A stretch of 64,000 nt of DNA from Clavibacter sp. VKM Ac-2872 (GCF_015351105.1 NZ_JADKRR010000003.1:314730-378729); one strand, 5' to 3'; shown: positions 11,164-20,979, numbered from the stretch's first letter. Program-made: numbers and translations. Notes: a model not told the origin generated them from the letters alone.

Positions 11164-12405
11164 ATGACCTCCCTCATCCGCTCCGAGCGCGTCGCCGCCG
11201 GACTCCTCCTCCTCGCGGCCGTCGTCGGCCTCGTCGTCGCCAACACGCCCGCCGGGCCCGGCCTCCTCGCGTGGGCCGACGGGCACATCGCCCTCCCCGC
11301 GATCGGCGTCGACCTGTCGCTCCGGCACTGGGTCAGCGACGGCCTGCTCGTGGTCTTCTTCTTCATCGTCGCGGTCGAGCTCAAGCACGAGTTCCTGGCG
11401 GGCGGTCTGAACAGCGTCTCGGCGGCGCTCGTCCCCGCCATCGCCGCGGTCGGCGGCGTCGTGGTGCCCGCGGGCGTCTACCTCGCGATCACCGCGGGCA
11501 GCGGCCTCGAGCGCGGCTGGCCCGTGCCCACCGCGACCGACATCGCCTTCGCGCTGGGCGTCCTCGCGGTGTTCGGCCGCGGGCTCCCCGCGGCCGTGCG
11601 CGTGTTCCTCCTCGCGCTCGCGGTGCTCGACGACCTCATCGCCATCGGGATCATCGCGGTCTTCTTCACGACGGATCTCGACCTGGGCGCGCTCGGCCTC
11701 GCGGTGGCGGGCGTCGTCGCGTTCACGGTGGTCGGCCGCTTGGGCGTCGGGCGGACGGGTGCCGCGCGGATCGCCGTGGTCGCCCTGCTGGTCCTCCTCG
11801 CCCTCGTCACGTGGTGGGCGACGCTCTCCTCCGGGATCCACGCGACCATCGCCGGCGTCGCACTCGGCTTCGCCCTCCCCCGTCTCTCGGGCCTCCGCGC
11901 GGCGCACGCGCTGGAGCCCGTCTCGAACGGCGTCGTCCTGCCGCTGTTCGCCTTCTCCGCCGCGCTCGTCGCGATCCCCTCGATCGGCCTCGCGGAGCTC
12001 GCGCCCGCGTTCTGGGGCATCGCGCTCGCGCTGCCGCTCGGCAAGCTCGTGGGCATCACGGCCGGCGGGCTGCTCGGGGCATGGGTCGCGCGGCGCCGCG
12101 GATCCGCCGGCGGCCTCGCGGTGACCGACCTCGTGACCGTGTCCCTCCTCGGCGGCATCGGCTTCACGGTGTCGCTGCTGATGAGCGAGCTCGCGTTCGC
12201 GGGCCTCGACGACGTGCGCGACGAGGGCACGCTCGCGGTGCTGCTCGGCTCGGGCGTCTCGATCGTCGCGGCGGCCGTCACGCTGTCGATCCGCAGCCGC
12301 CAGGCCCGCCGCGACAGCACCCCCGCGGACGGGGACGCGGATGGGGACGACGCGACACGGGACGACTTCCCGGCGCACGTCGACGGCGGACCGGCGCGCG
12401 TCTAG
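11164..12405 (+). CDS. nhaA: Na+/H+ antiporter NhaA
   Basis: The 413-aa membrane protein exchanges internal Na+ for external H+ and controls pH and sodium. Eleven to twelve hydrophobic segments are visible. The key region PTATDIAFALGVLA is present, as is the paired aspartate motif ALAVLDDLIAI that forms the ion site, together with the C-terminal LLGGIGFTVSLLMSELAF. ATG 11164 is preceded by GGAAGG (11153-11158); an upstream in-frame extension from 11098 lacks family similarity. The last 35 residues are acidic and specific to this protein. A shared regulatory region with mazG is likely. Confidence 0.95.
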   Translation: MTSLIRSERVAAGLLLLAAVVGLVVANTPAGPGLLAWADGHIALPAIGVDLSLRHWVSDGLLVVFFFIVAVELKHEFLAGGLNSVSAALVPAIAAVGGVVVPAGVYLAITAGSGLERGWPVPTATDIAFALGVLAVFGRGLPAAVRVFLLALAVLDDLIAIGIIAVFFTTDLDLGALGLAVAGVVAFTVVGRLGVGRTGAARIAVVALLVLLALVTWWATLSSGIHATIAGVALGFALPRLSGLRAAHALEPVSNGVVLPLFAFSAALVAIPSIGLAELAPAFWGIALALPLGKLVGITAGGLLGAWVARRRGSAGGLAVTDLVTVSLLGGIGFTVSLLMSELAFAGLDDVRDEGTLAVLLGSGVSIVAAAVTLSIRSRQARRDSTPADGDADGDDATRDDFPAHVDGGPARV

Positions 12406-12516
12406 GCGCCGAGAGCCGGGGATTCTACAGCGGGGCGAGAAGGATCTCCCCCGCCTTCTGACTTCCTCGCGGCGGGCCTAGCCTTCACGACAACCGCCGT
12501 CTGAGACAGGGAAATC

Positions 12517-13620
12517 ATGACTCCAGCCCGACCCGCACCATTGCCCACTTCCCGGCTGAATGCGCACCTTGTCCCCTTCGGTGCCACCATCATCGGCTTC
12601 TTGGTTGCCGGCTTCGCAGCCGAGGCCATGATGCCCGAGGGCGAGACCGACGGCCCCCGGTTCGACTGGCTGCCGTCTGGCGGCGCAGCGCTCGGGGATT
12701 CGACGATCAACGCGATGCTGTCGTACACAGCAGTGACCTTGGTGCTTTTCGGCATATCACTAGGCGGGCAGGCGACTTTCGATGACAAACGCCACCAAGA
12801 GAGAATCCGCCGCGGCGTCGGTGCGGTCGGCGTGCTCATGGCCGTCTCCGCTCTCGTGCTCGTCATCTTCGCCATCGCCGCGCCGTTCAGCGATGTCAGC
12901 AAATTACCCGCCCTCGTCGTGGTGGTTCCCTCGGCGATCATCTGCTGGTCCTTGGGAATCGAGATCGGTCGTTTCGTTGTCCCCGATCACCGAACCCAGC
13001 TCGAGGGCACACGAGCGAGTCTCGCGCGAGGCGAAGGTCGCCGACAGCGCTTACCTCGGCAGACGAGCGGGACATGGCTCGCGCATCTCCTGGTGTGGGC
13101 ATACGCGTTTGCCATAGCCGCGGCGACGGGACTCGCGCTGGGGACGTCTGGCATGTCCGCTTGGCTGATCGCCTCGTTTTCCTTCGTCGGCGTCGGCGTC
13201 GGGCTCTATCTCTGCCTCCAACTCGCCGCTACCAGTCTTGTAGTGGAGAGGCTGATATTTCGAGTAGGTATCCGATTCGCGGCTTGGCTCTTCTTCGCGT
13301 TGATGGTCCTCTTCACCGATGCGGCGATCTACGTCACCGGCTTAGCGTCCTCGACGGACCTAACCGTCCTCTTGGGGCTGCAGCTCCTCATCCCTCTCTT
13401 GTTCGTCCGCCTTGGGAGCAAGGCCCCTCAGTTCCTCGTCGATGTGTCGTTGGGAGGCGCACTCGCACGAGTGTGCGCTGACGACCTCGAGCGACAGATC
13501 AGCAACCTAACGACGCGGCTTTCGGAACTCGAGCGCCTCAGCCGATCAGCCGCACCCGTTGGGGTCCGCTCTCGACTTCGAGCAGGGTGGGAGGGTTTCC
13601 GCACGGGACTACCCTCATGA
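12517..13620 (+). CDS. Hypothetical multi-pass membrane protein
   Basis: The 367-aa protein has about eight hydrophobic segments arranged as TM1-TM2 around residues 20-90, a pair near 100-155, then a cytosolic stretch (RTQLEGTRASLARGEGRR), two pairs between 190 and 300, and a cytosolic C-terminus with a short coiled coil (LERQISNLTTRLSELERL). I recognise no family. GC content is visibly lower and codons such as TTG, ATA and CTA occur more often than in the neighbours mazG, nhaA and mfd. This fits recent acquisition or a dispensable gene. Its 3' end lies 25 bp from the mfd stop. Confidence 0.75.
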   Translation: MTPARPAPLPTSRLNAHLVPFGATIIGFLVAGFAAEAMMPEGETDGPRFDWLPSGGAALGDSTINAMLSYTAVTLVLFGISLGGQATFDDKRHQERIRRGVGAVGVLMAVSALVLVIFAIAAPFSDVSKLPALVVVVPSAIICWSLGIEIGRFVVPDHRTQLEGTRASLARGEGRRQRLPRQTSGTWLAHLLVWAYAFAIAAATGLALGTSGMSAWLIASFSFVGVGVGLYLCLQLAATSLVVERLIFRVGIRFAAWLFFALMVLFTDAAIYVTGLASSTDLTVLLGLQLLIPLLFVRLGSKAPQFLVDVSLGGALARVCADDLERQISNLTTRLSELERLSRSAAPVGVRSRLRAGWEGFRTGLPS

Positions 13621-13645
13621 CAGCGCGCCGACCGCCTGGACGCCG

Positions 13646-16600
13646 TCACGCCTTCGGCGCGGACTCCTTCGTGGCCGGCGCCTGCTCCACCGTGAAGACG
13701 GCGTCGAGCAGCTGCCGCACCCAGTCCACGAGCTCGGCGTCGGGTAGCGGCTCGCCGTCGCGCTTGGGCAGCGGCACCGTGACGGCGTTGGTCTGCGCGA
13801 ACAGCTTGCTGCCCGGGTACATGCGCTGCAGCCGCACCTGCTTGCTGTCGGCGAGGTCGGCCGGTGCGATGCGCAGGTTCGGTCCCATCGCGACGACCTC
13901 GCTGAGACCGGCGCGCTGGGCGACGCGACGCAGGCGCGAGACGCGCACCAGGTTGTCGACCTCCACGGGCGGCTCGCCGTAGCGGTCGGACAGCTCCTCG
14001 ATGACCCGGTCGATCTGGTCGTCGGTCGCCGTGGGCGACGCCGCGGTGGAGAGCTTCTGGTACGCCTCGAGGCGCAGCCGCTCGCTGTCGACGTACTCCT
14101 CGGGGATGTGCGCGTCGACCGGCAGCTCGAGCCGGAGCTCGGTCTGGCCCTCCGCGACGTCGCCGCGGAAGGTCGACACGGCCTCGCCGATCATCCGCAG
14201 GTAGAGGTCGAAGCCGACGCCCTGGATGTGGCCGGACTGCTCGCCGCCCAGCAGGTTGCCCGCGCCGCGGATCTCGAGGTCCTTGAGCGCGACCTGCATG
14301 CCGGATCCCAGCTCGTTGTTCGCCGCGATGGTGGACAGCCGGTCGTGCGCCGTCTCGGAGAGCGGCTTGTCGGCGTCGTAGAGGAAGTACGCGTAGGCGC
14401 GCTCCCGGCCGCGGCCGACGCGCCCGCGCAGCTGGTGCAGCTGGCTGAGGCCGTACTTGTCGGCCCGGTCGATGATGAGCGTGTTGGCGTTGGCGATGTC
14501 GAGGCCGGTCTCGATGATGGTGGTCGACACGAGCACGTCGAACTTGCGCTCCCAGAAGTCGACGATGACCTGCTCGAGCATCGACTCGCTCATCTTGCCG
14601 TGGGCCACGGCGACGCGCGCCTCGGGCACGAGCTCCGCCAGCTCCGATGCGACCCGGTTGATGCTCGAGACGCGGTTGTGCACGAAGAAGACCTGGCCCT
14701 CGCGCAGCAGCTCGCGCCGGATGGCCGCGGCGATCTGCTTCTCGCTGTTCGGCCCCACGAAGGTGAGGATCGGGTGGCGGTCCTCGGGCGGCGTCGCGAG
14801 CGTCGACATCTCGCGGATGCCCGTGACCGCCATCTCGAGCGTGCGCGGGATCGGCGTGGCCGACATCGCGAGGATGTCGACGTTGGCCTTCAGCTTCTTC
14901 AGCGCGTCCTTGTGCTCCACGCCGAACCGCTGCTCCTCGTCGATGATGACGAGGCCCACGTCCTTGAAGGCGATGTTGCCCGTGAGCAGCCGGTGGGTGC
15001 CGATGACGACGTCGACCGAGCCGTCCTCGAGGCCCTTGACCGTCTCGCGCGACTCCTTCTCCGACTGGAAGCGGCTGAGCTGGCGCAGGTGCACGGGGAA
15101 GCCGGCGAAGCGCTCGGAGAAGGTCTCGAAGTGCTGCTTCACGAGGAGCGTCGTGGGCACGAGCATCACGACCTGCTTGCCGTCCTGCACGGCCTTGAAC
15201 GCGGCGCGCACGGCGATCTCGGTCTTGCCGAAGCCGACGTCGCCCGAGACCAGGCGGTCCATGGGGATGGGGCTCTCCATGTCGCGCTTGACCTCGTCGA
15301 TGACGGTGAGCTGGTCGGGCGTCTCCATGAAGGGGAACGCCTCCTCGAGCTCGCGCTGCCACGGGGTGTCCGGCGGGAAGGAGTGCCCGCGCGACGCCAT
15401 GCGCGCGGAGTAGAGCTTCACGAGCTCGACCGCGATGTCGCGGACGGCCCGCCGCGCCTTGCCCTTGGCGGCGGCCCAGTCGCTGCCGCCCATCTTGCTG
15501 AGGGCGGGCTCCTCCCCGCCGACGTAGCGGCTGAGGAGGTCGAGCTGGTCGGTGGGCACGAAGAGCTTGTCGCCCGGGTAGCCGCGCTTGGAGGGCGCGT
15601 ACTCGATGACGAGGTACTCGCGCCGGGTCTTCACGGCGTTGCGGCCGCCGGAGGAGACCTCGCGCTGCGTGAGCTCGACGAAGCGGCCGATGCCGTGCGT
15701 GACGTGCACGACGTGGTCGCCCGCCTTCAGCTGGATGGGGTCGACGACGTTCTTCCGACGGGTGGCGAGCTTCTTGACCTGACGGCTGTCGTAGCCGGCC
15801 GCCCGCCCGTAGAACTCGCTCTCGGTGAGGAGGGCGAGCTTCACCTCGGGCATCTCGAAGCCCGCGTCGATGGCGGAGCGGAGCAGGTAGGCGATGCCGG
15901 GCTCGGGCTCGGCGGGGAACTCCTCGACCACGCGCGCCGGGACGCCCGCCTCGCGGAGCACCGTGTCGGCGCGCTCGACGAGGCCGGATCCCTGCGCGAC
16001 GACGCCCACGCTCCAGCCGGCCGCGAGGCGCGCGCGCACGTGCTCGATGGCGCCGTCCGCGTTGCCCGCGAAGCTCGGCACGGGATCCGCCTGGATGCGC
16101 ACCGTCATGACCTCGTCGATCCCGAGGTCCTCCGGCAGCACGTCGGTGGCCTGGAAGCCGGAGAGGGTCCACCAGCGGCGTGGGCCGCGCGCGTCGCGCA
16201 GGCGGCCGAGCGAGAGGAAGTCGCCGGACGCGAGGTCGATGGGCGCCTGCGCACCCGCGGTGGCGGCGTTCCACGCGGCGTCGAGGAACTCGCGGTTGGT
16301 GTCGGCGAGGCTCTGCGCGCGCGTGGACACGCGCTCGGGCGAGACGACGGCGATGGCCGCGTCCACCGGGAGGTAGTGCGTGACGGGGACGAGCCTGTCG
16401 ACGAGCGCGGGGGCGAGCGACTCCATGCCCTCCACGGGGATGCCCTCCGCGATCTTCGCGAGCATCTGCTGCAGGTTCGGGAACTCGTGCTGCATCTCGC
16501 GGGCGCGCTGGCGCACGGGCGCGCTCAGCAGCAGCTCGCGGCTCGGCGGCAGCTCGACCGACGTGATCTCCTCCTCGAGCGAGCGCTGGTCCGCGACCGC

Positions 16601-17278
16601 GAACGGCCGCATCTGGTCGACCTCGTCGCCGAAGAACTCGACGCGCACGGGGTGGTCGGAGACGGGCGGGAACACGTCGAGGATGCCGCCGCGCACCGCG
16701 AACTCGCCGCGGCGCGTGACCATGTCCACGCGCGAGTAGGCGAGGTCGACGAGCCGCACGGCGAGCTCGGAGAGGTCGTGGCCGCGGCTGCCCGTGGCGA
16801 GCTGCACGGGCGCGAGCTCGGTGAGGTTGTCGGCGACGGGCTGGAGGGCCGCGCGCACCGAGGCCACGATGACGAGCGGGCGGACCCGGTCGGCGGGCAC
16901 CTCGCGGGCGCCCCGGCCGAGCGCGGCGTGCCACTGCTCCATGCGGCGCAGCGCGTGGATCCGCTTGCCGACGATCTCGGCGCTCGGGCTGAGCCGCTCG
17001 TGCGGCAGCGTCTCCCACGCGGGGAACTCGAGGATCTCGGCGTCCGGCAGCACCGCGCCGAGGCTGCGGCGCATGCCCTCCGACTCGCGGCCCGTGGCCG
17101 TGACGACGAGCAGGCACCCCGGGATGCCGCGCTGGATGCGCTGGCGGAGGAGCCCCGCGAGCAGCGGCCCCTGGAGCCCCTCGGTGAGGGAGAAGTCGGC
17201 GTCGCGGGAGGCCGATGCGAGGGCGTCGTCGAACGTGGAGGCGCGCGAGAGCGCCGGGATCAAGCCCTGGAGGATCAC
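13646..17278 (-). CDS. mfd: Transcription-repair coupling factor
   Basis: This is a 1210-aa ATP-dependent translocase that removes RNA polymerase stalled at DNA lesions and recruits UvrA. The N-terminal UvrB-like region spans about 1-400. The RNA-polymerase interaction domain (about 490-560) includes LKAGDHVVHVTHGIGRF. The helicase core carries Walker A GDVGFGKTEIAVRAAFKA, motif II DEEQRFGVEHKD and motif III MSATPIPRTL. RGRVGRGRERAYAYF is motif VI, and the C-terminal TRCF domain completes it. The length is normal for actinobacteria. The start is taken as GTG 17278. pth lies 63 bp upstream and is co-directional, a common arrangement. Confidence 0.96.
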   Translation of the reverse strand: MILQGLIPALSRASTFDDALASASRDADFSLTEGLQGPLLAGLLRQRIQRGIPGCLLVVTATGRESEGMRRSLGAVLPDAEILEFPAWETLPHERLSPSAEIVGKRIHALRRMEQWHAALGRGAREVPADRVRPLVIVASVRAALQPVADNLTELAPVQLATGSRGHDLSELAVRLVDLAYSRVDMVTRRGEFAVRGGILDVFPPVSDHPVRVEFFGDEVDQMRPFAVADQRSLEEEITSVELPPSRELLLSAPVRQRAREMQHEFPNLQQMLAKIAEGIPVEGMESLAPALVDRLVPVTHYLPVDAAIAVVSPERVSTRAQSLADTNREFLDAAWNAATAGAQAPIDLASGDFLSLGRLRDARGPRRWWTLSGFQATDVLPEDLGIDEVMTVRIQADPVPSFAGNADGAIEHVRARLAAGWSVGVVAQGSGLVERADTVLREAGVPARVVEEFPAEPEPGIAYLLRSAIDAGFEMPEVKLALLTESEFYGRAAGYDSRQVKKLATRRKNVVDPIQLKAGDHVVHVTHGIGRFVELTQREVSSGGRNAVKTRREYLVIEYAPSKRGYPGDKLFVPTDQLDLLSRYVGGEEPALSKMGGSDWAAAKGKARRAVRDIAVELVKLYSARMASRGHSFPPDTPWQRELEEAFPFMETPDQLTVIDEVKRDMESPIPMDRLVSGDVGFGKTEIAVRAAFKAVQDGKQVVMLVPTTLLVKQHFETFSERFAGFPVHLRQLSRFQSEKESRETVKGLEDGSVDVVIGTHRLLTGNIAFKDVGLVIIDEEQRFGVEHKDALKKLKANVDILAMSATPIPRTLEMAVTGIREMSTLATPPEDRHPILTFVGPNSEKQIAAAIRRELLREGQVFFVHNRVSSINRVASELAELVPEARVAVAHGKMSESMLEQVIVDFWERKFDVLVSTTIIETGLDIANANTLIIDRADKYGLSQLHQLRGRVGRGRERAYAYFLYDADKPLSETAHDRLSTIAANNELGSGMQVALKDLEIRGAGNLLGGEQSGHIQGVGFDLYLRMIGEAVSTFRGDVAEGQTELRLELPVDAHIPEEYVDSERLRLEAYQKLSTAASPTATDDQIDRVIEELSDRYGEPPVEVDNLVRVSRLRRVAQRAGLSEVVAMGPNLRIAPADLADSKQVRLQRMYPGSKLFAQTNAVTVPLPKRDGEPLPDAELVDWVRQLLDAVFTVEQAPATKESAPKA

Positions 17279-17341
17279 CAGATGATCGTACGCGCCGCCA
17301 CCGACACGACCGGCGCCGTCCGCCGTGGGCGGACGCGCGGC

Positions 17342-17929
17342 TCAGGACGCGGCGGTGTGGAAGCGCAGCTGCGCGGCGATGAGGCCGTCGGAGGCGATCA
17401 TCTCGACGGCGTCGGCCGCGTCCTCCAGCACGTTCGGCAGCACCTGCCGCTCCGTGGAGGAGAAGGGCTTGAGCACGAAGTCGGCGGCGTCCTGGCGACC
17501 GGGCGGGCGGCCGATGCCGATGCGCACGCGCGTGAAGTCGCCCGTGCCCGCGGAGGAGATGATGTCGCGGATCCCGTTGTGCCCGCCGTGTCCGCCGCCC
17601 TGCTTGAGCTTCATCGCGTCGAACGGGATGTCGAGCTCGTCGTGCGCGACCACGAGCTGCGCGGGCTCGAGCGAGAAGTACTTGAGGAGGTTCGCGACCG
17701 GCCCGCCGGACAGGTTCATGAACGAGCTGGGCTTCGCGAGGATGAGCTTCGGCCCGCCGGGGACCGCGCGTCCCTCCGCGACCTGCGCGTTGGCGCGGTG
17801 CGAGCGGAAGGTGGCGCGCATCCGGTCGGCGAGCACGTCGAGCGCCATCTGCCCGACGTTGTGCCGGGTGCCCGCGTACTGCGGACCGGGGTTGCCGAGG
17901 CCGACCACGAGCAGGGTCCGGTCGTCCAC
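17342..17929 (-). CDS. pth: Peptidyl-tRNA hydrolase
   Basis: The 195-aa enzyme frees tRNA from peptidyl-tRNA dropped by ribosomes. It shows LLVVGLGNPGPQYAGTRHNV with the active-site Asn and His, then KPSSFMNLSGGPV, VAHDELDIPF with the catalytic Asp, and GGGHGGHNGIRDI. The GTG start at 17929 is preceded by AGGAGGA, which fixes the start; a longer in-frame extension to 18046 is Arg/Pro-rich and non-homologous. It lies between rplY and mfd, a conserved actinobacterial order. Confidence 0.96.
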   Translation of the reverse strand: MDDRTLLVVGLGNPGPQYAGTRHNVGQMALDVLADRMRATFRSHRANAQVAEGRAVPGGPKLILAKPSSFMNLSGGPVANLLKYFSLEPAQLVVAHDELDIPFDAMKLKQGGGHGGHNGIRDIISSAGTGDFTRVRIGIGRPPGRQDAADFVLKPFSSTERQVLPNVLEDAADAVEMIASDGLIAAQLRFHTAAS

Positions 17930-17970
17930 GTGCGCTCTCCTCCTGGTCGTCGCATCCGGGGGCGGATGCG

Positions 17971-18021
17971 CGGAGCCCGCCGGCCGCTGCCGGTGTCCCG
18001 GACGGCGGCCGACGGGCTCCG
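17971..18021 (-). terminator. Hairpin between rplY and pth
   Basis: Seventeen-base arms (17971-17987 and 18005-18021, one mismatch) enclose a 17-nt loop in the gap after the rplY stop. This would end or attenuate rplY transcription before pth. Confidence 0.6.
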
Positions 18022-18081
18022 TGGTGCTGGTGGTGCGGTGCCGCACGTGGCGGCGACGCGGCCCGGAGGCCGCGACGGGTG

Positions 18082-18726
18082 CTACTTGTCGTCGCCCGAC
18101 TGGTCGCCGGTGGCGCCGTCGTCGGTGACCGCGACGCCCGCGTCGCCCTCGGCCACGACGTCCTCGTCGACCGCGTCGGTCGTGAGGTCGAGCTGGGGCA
18201 CGGAGATGGCGACCACGAGGGTCTCGGGGTCGGTGACCAGGTTGGCACCGGCGGGGAGGTCGACCTGGCCGGCCGTGACCTGGGTGCCCTCCTCGAAGCC
18301 CTCGATGGAGACGACGAAGCGCTCCGGGATGTGGGTGGCCTCGACGTCGACCGTGATGGACGTGTTCTCGAGGTTGTGGATCGTGCCGGGGTAGGACTCG
18401 CCCTCGACGTGGATCGGGACCTCGACCTCGACGCGCTCGCCCTTGCGGACGACGATGAGGTCGACGTGCTCGATGATCTGGCGCACGGGGTCCTTCTGGA
18501 CGTCCTTCACGAGGACCAGCTGCGGCGTGCCCTCGATGTCGAGCGTGATGATCTGGTTCGCCTTGCGGATGATGAGCATGAGCTCGTGGCCCGGCAGCGT
18601 GACGTGCTGCGGGTCGGTGCCGTGGCCGTAGATGACCGCGGGGATCTTGCCGACCGCGCGGATCTTGCGGGCCGCGCCCTTGCCGAACCGCGTGCGCAGC
18701 TCCGCGGAGAGGTTGTTGTCAACCAT
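18082..18726 (-). CDS. rplY: 50S ribosomal protein L25/general stress protein Ctc
   Basis: The 214-aa long-form L25 (CTC type) binds 5S rRNA. The N-terminal L25 fold (1-95) includes ELRTRFGKGAARKIRAVGKI and IPAVIYGHG. The C-terminal TL5-type beta domain (96-190) contains EVEVPIHVEGES and HIPERFVVSI. An acidic Asp/Gly tail of about 25 residues ends the protein. It begins at ATG 18726 with GGAGCG upstream and heads the rplY-pth-mfd group. Confidence 0.95.
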   Translation of the reverse strand: MVDNNLSAELRTRFGKGAARKIRAVGKIPAVIYGHGTDPQHVTLPGHELMLIIRKANQIITLDIEGTPQLVLVKDVQKDPVRQIIEHVDLIVVRKGERVEVEVPIHVEGESYPGTIHNLENTSITVDVEATHIPERFVVSIEGFEEGTQVTAGQVDLPAGANLVTDPETLVVAISVPQLDLTTDAVDEDVVAEGDAGVAVTDDGATGDQSGDDK

Positions 18727-18896
18727 GGTGTCGCTCCAATTGCGGCCCGTGAGGGCTCGCGTCGTGTGTCAGTCGTCTGCTCGAACGCTTGCGCGTGAGG
18801 AATGAGGTGCGAGCCCCGTCCACCGCGTCGATAACGGACCGCCGCCGTGCTCGCGCACGGCTCCTGCGATCCCTCGCCGAAGTTCAACCCCCGATG

Positions 18897-20840
18897 TTAC
18901 CGGACGGACGGGTCCCCGGTCGACGCGTCCGGTGCGGCCTCCGGCGACGGCAATCCCGGCGCGGGCGGCGTGGACTGCCCGACCCGGAGCCGCAGGCCGT
19001 CGTGGACGCCGTCGATGACGTCCTCGAACGCGACCGGCGTGCCGAGCGTGGCGGAGACGTAGACGCTCACCACGGTCGCGAGGGAGAGGAACGCGTCGTC
19101 GACCGTGACCCCGGCGGGGCGCCCGGTGCGCAGGGCGTCGGCGATGTCGTCGTACTGGCGGTAGTGGCCCTCGAGGTACGTGTTGTCGAGGCGCGGCGAG
19201 CGCGGCAGGTCGGCCGCGTGGATCTCCAGCTCGGCGTCGTTGCGCACGTCGGCCTGGGCGGGCACGCCCGACTCGGGCGCCGCGTGGAAGTAGGTGAGGG
19301 ATCCGGCCTCGATGACCGCGGATCCGCGCGTGCCCTGCACCTGCACGCGGGTGTCGAGCCCCGGGTAGCCGGCGGTCGTCGCCTGCAGCGTCGCCAGGGC
19401 GCCGGACGCGAAGCGGATCACGGCCACCGCGACGTCCTCGACCTCGATGCCGTCGTGCGCGAGCAGCGCGGTCTGCGCGTACACCTCGACCGGGCGGCCG
19501 AGGTACGAGACGAGCAGGTCGAGCGTGTGCACGCCCTGGTTCATCAGCGCGCCGCCGCCGTCGAGGTCCCACGTGCCGCGCCAGTGGCCGGAGTCGTAGA
19601 ACCCCTGGCTGCGCCACCAGGGCGCGCTGGCGACGGCCGTCGTGAGGCGGCCGAGGCGGCCCGAGCGCACGGCCCGGTCGACGACGACGCTCGACGGGTT
19701 GAAGCGGTGCTGGCTGATGACGGTCGAGAGGATCCCCCGCCCGGCGGCCTCGCGCGCGAGCTCGGCGATGCGGCGGCCGCGCGCGAGGTCGACGTCGAGC
19801 GGCTTCTCGATGACGACGTGGAGACCGGCGGCGAGCGCCTCCTCGGCGAGGCCGATGTGCAGGCCGCTGGGGGTGCAGATGACGACGAGCTCGGCGGCGT
19901 CCGCGCGGATCATGTCGCCGAGGTGCGCGAAGACGCGCGGGCGGTCGGCGCGCAGCTCCTCGACCACGACGTCGGCGAGCTCGGCGGCGGTGTCGGCCGT
20001 CACGTCGACGAGCGCGGCCACCCGGAACTCGGGGTGCTCGGCGAGGACGCGCGCGTGGTGCGTGCCGATGACGCCGCAGCCGACGATCGCGACGCGGATG
20101 GGCTCGTGGACGGCGGCGGCGGGCGCTCCCTCCGCGCCGGCGGACGGGGCGGCGCCAGCGGACGGTGCCGCGTCGGCGCGGTGCACGTCCGCGCGCGGCA
20201 CGTCCGCGGCCGACCGCGCCTCGCGGACGACCGCGGGGACGTCCGCCTCGGGGACGGCGGCCGCGGGCTCCGTCGCGGTGGCGGGTGCGTCGTCGACCCG
20301 GCCGGGGGACGCCGTGCGACCGCCCGGCAGCAGCTCGCGGACGGCCGCGTCGGCCAGGGCGACGGGATCGTCGGTGATGTCGAGGGTGATGCCCTGCTCG
20401 TCGTCGCCGAGCGGCTCGAGCGTGCGCAGCTGCGACGCGAGGAGGCTCGACGGCATGAAGTGGCCCTCGCGGGAACCCAGGCGCTCGGCGAGCAGCTCGT
20501 GGTCGCCGGCGAGGTGCACGAAGACGGCGTCGGGCGCGGCGGCGCGGAGGACGTCACGGTAGGAGCGCTTCAGCGCGCTGCACGCGACGACCGGTCCGCC
20601 CTCGGGGCGGTCGGCGAGCGTCCGACTCACCCGCTCGAGCCAGGGTCGGCGGTCGTCGTCGTCCAGCGCGTGGCCCTCGGCCATCTTGCGGCGGTTCGCC
20701 TCGGGGTGGAGGTCGTCGCCGTCGATGAAGGGGACGCCGGCGTCCTGCGCGAGGAGCTCGCCCACGGTCGACTTGCCGGATCCGGAGACCCCCATCACGA
20801 TCACGGGCGGGAACGGGCGGACGGCGTCGATGCGGATCAC
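18897..20840 (-). CDS. Fusion of gluconokinase and Gfo/Idh/MocA-family oxidoreductase
   Basis: The 647-aa product has two enzymes in one chain. Residues about 10-175 are a GntK-type gluconokinase: Walker A MGVSGSGKSTVG, DGDDLHPEANRRKM, CSALKRSYRD and REGHFMPSSLL. A linker of about 70 Ala/Pro/Glu residues follows. Residues about 246-625 are an NAD(P)-dependent sugar dehydrogenase-like domain: IRVAIVGCGVIGTHHA, VICTPSGLHIGLAEEAL, the catalytic-type EKPLD, and GGGALMNQGVHTLDLL. GntK makes 6-phosphogluconate, the substrate of Gnd, which is divergently encoded 139 bp away. The oxidoreductase half may therefore form gluconate or a related sugar acid; that is inference. The reading frame is continuous across the linker. 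Confidence 0.88.
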   Translation of the reverse strand: MIRIDAVRPFPPVIVMGVSGSGKSTVGELLAQDAGVPFIDGDDLHPEANRRKMAEGHALDDDDRRPWLERVSRTLADRPEGGPVVACSALKRSYRDVLRAAAPDAVFVHLAGDHELLAERLGSREGHFMPSSLLASQLRTLEPLGDDEQGITLDITDDPVALADAAVRELLPGGRTASPGRVDDAPATATEPAAAVPEADVPAVVREARSAADVPRADVHRADAAPSAGAAPSAGAEGAPAAAVHEPIRVAIVGCGVIGTHHARVLAEHPEFRVAALVDVTADTAAELADVVVEELRADRPRVFAHLGDMIRADAAELVVICTPSGLHIGLAEEALAAGLHVVIEKPLDVDLARGRRIAELAREAAGRGILSTVISQHRFNPSSVVVDRAVRSGRLGRLTTAVASAPWWRSQGFYDSGHWRGTWDLDGGGALMNQGVHTLDLLVSYLGRPVEVYAQTALLAHDGIEVEDVAVAVIRFASGALATLQATTAGYPGLDTRVQVQGTRGSAVIEAGSLTYFHAAPESGVPAQADVRNDAELEIHAADLPRSPRLDNTYLEGHYRQYDDIADALRTGRPAGVTVDDAFLSLATVVSVYVSATLGTPVAFEDVIDGVHDGLRLRVGQSTPPAPGLPSPEAAPDASTGDPSVR

Positions 20841-20979
20841 TCCCTGCGGTTCGGTGAGGAACTCGTGCGGCGCTCCGTCGTGGTGCGCTCATCCATCCTA
20901 CGAGACGCTCCCCGACGCCCCGCTGACGGTCGGGAGCCCGGGCGTAGCCTGATGGCGACTGTCGACAAGGAGGCATCAG

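Noticed and set aside
14108..18394. Very long open frame on the plus strand opposite mfd and pth
   Set aside because: Its Arg/Asp/Glu/Val-rich low-complexity translation is the antisense shadow of strongly supported genes (mfd, pth, rplY).
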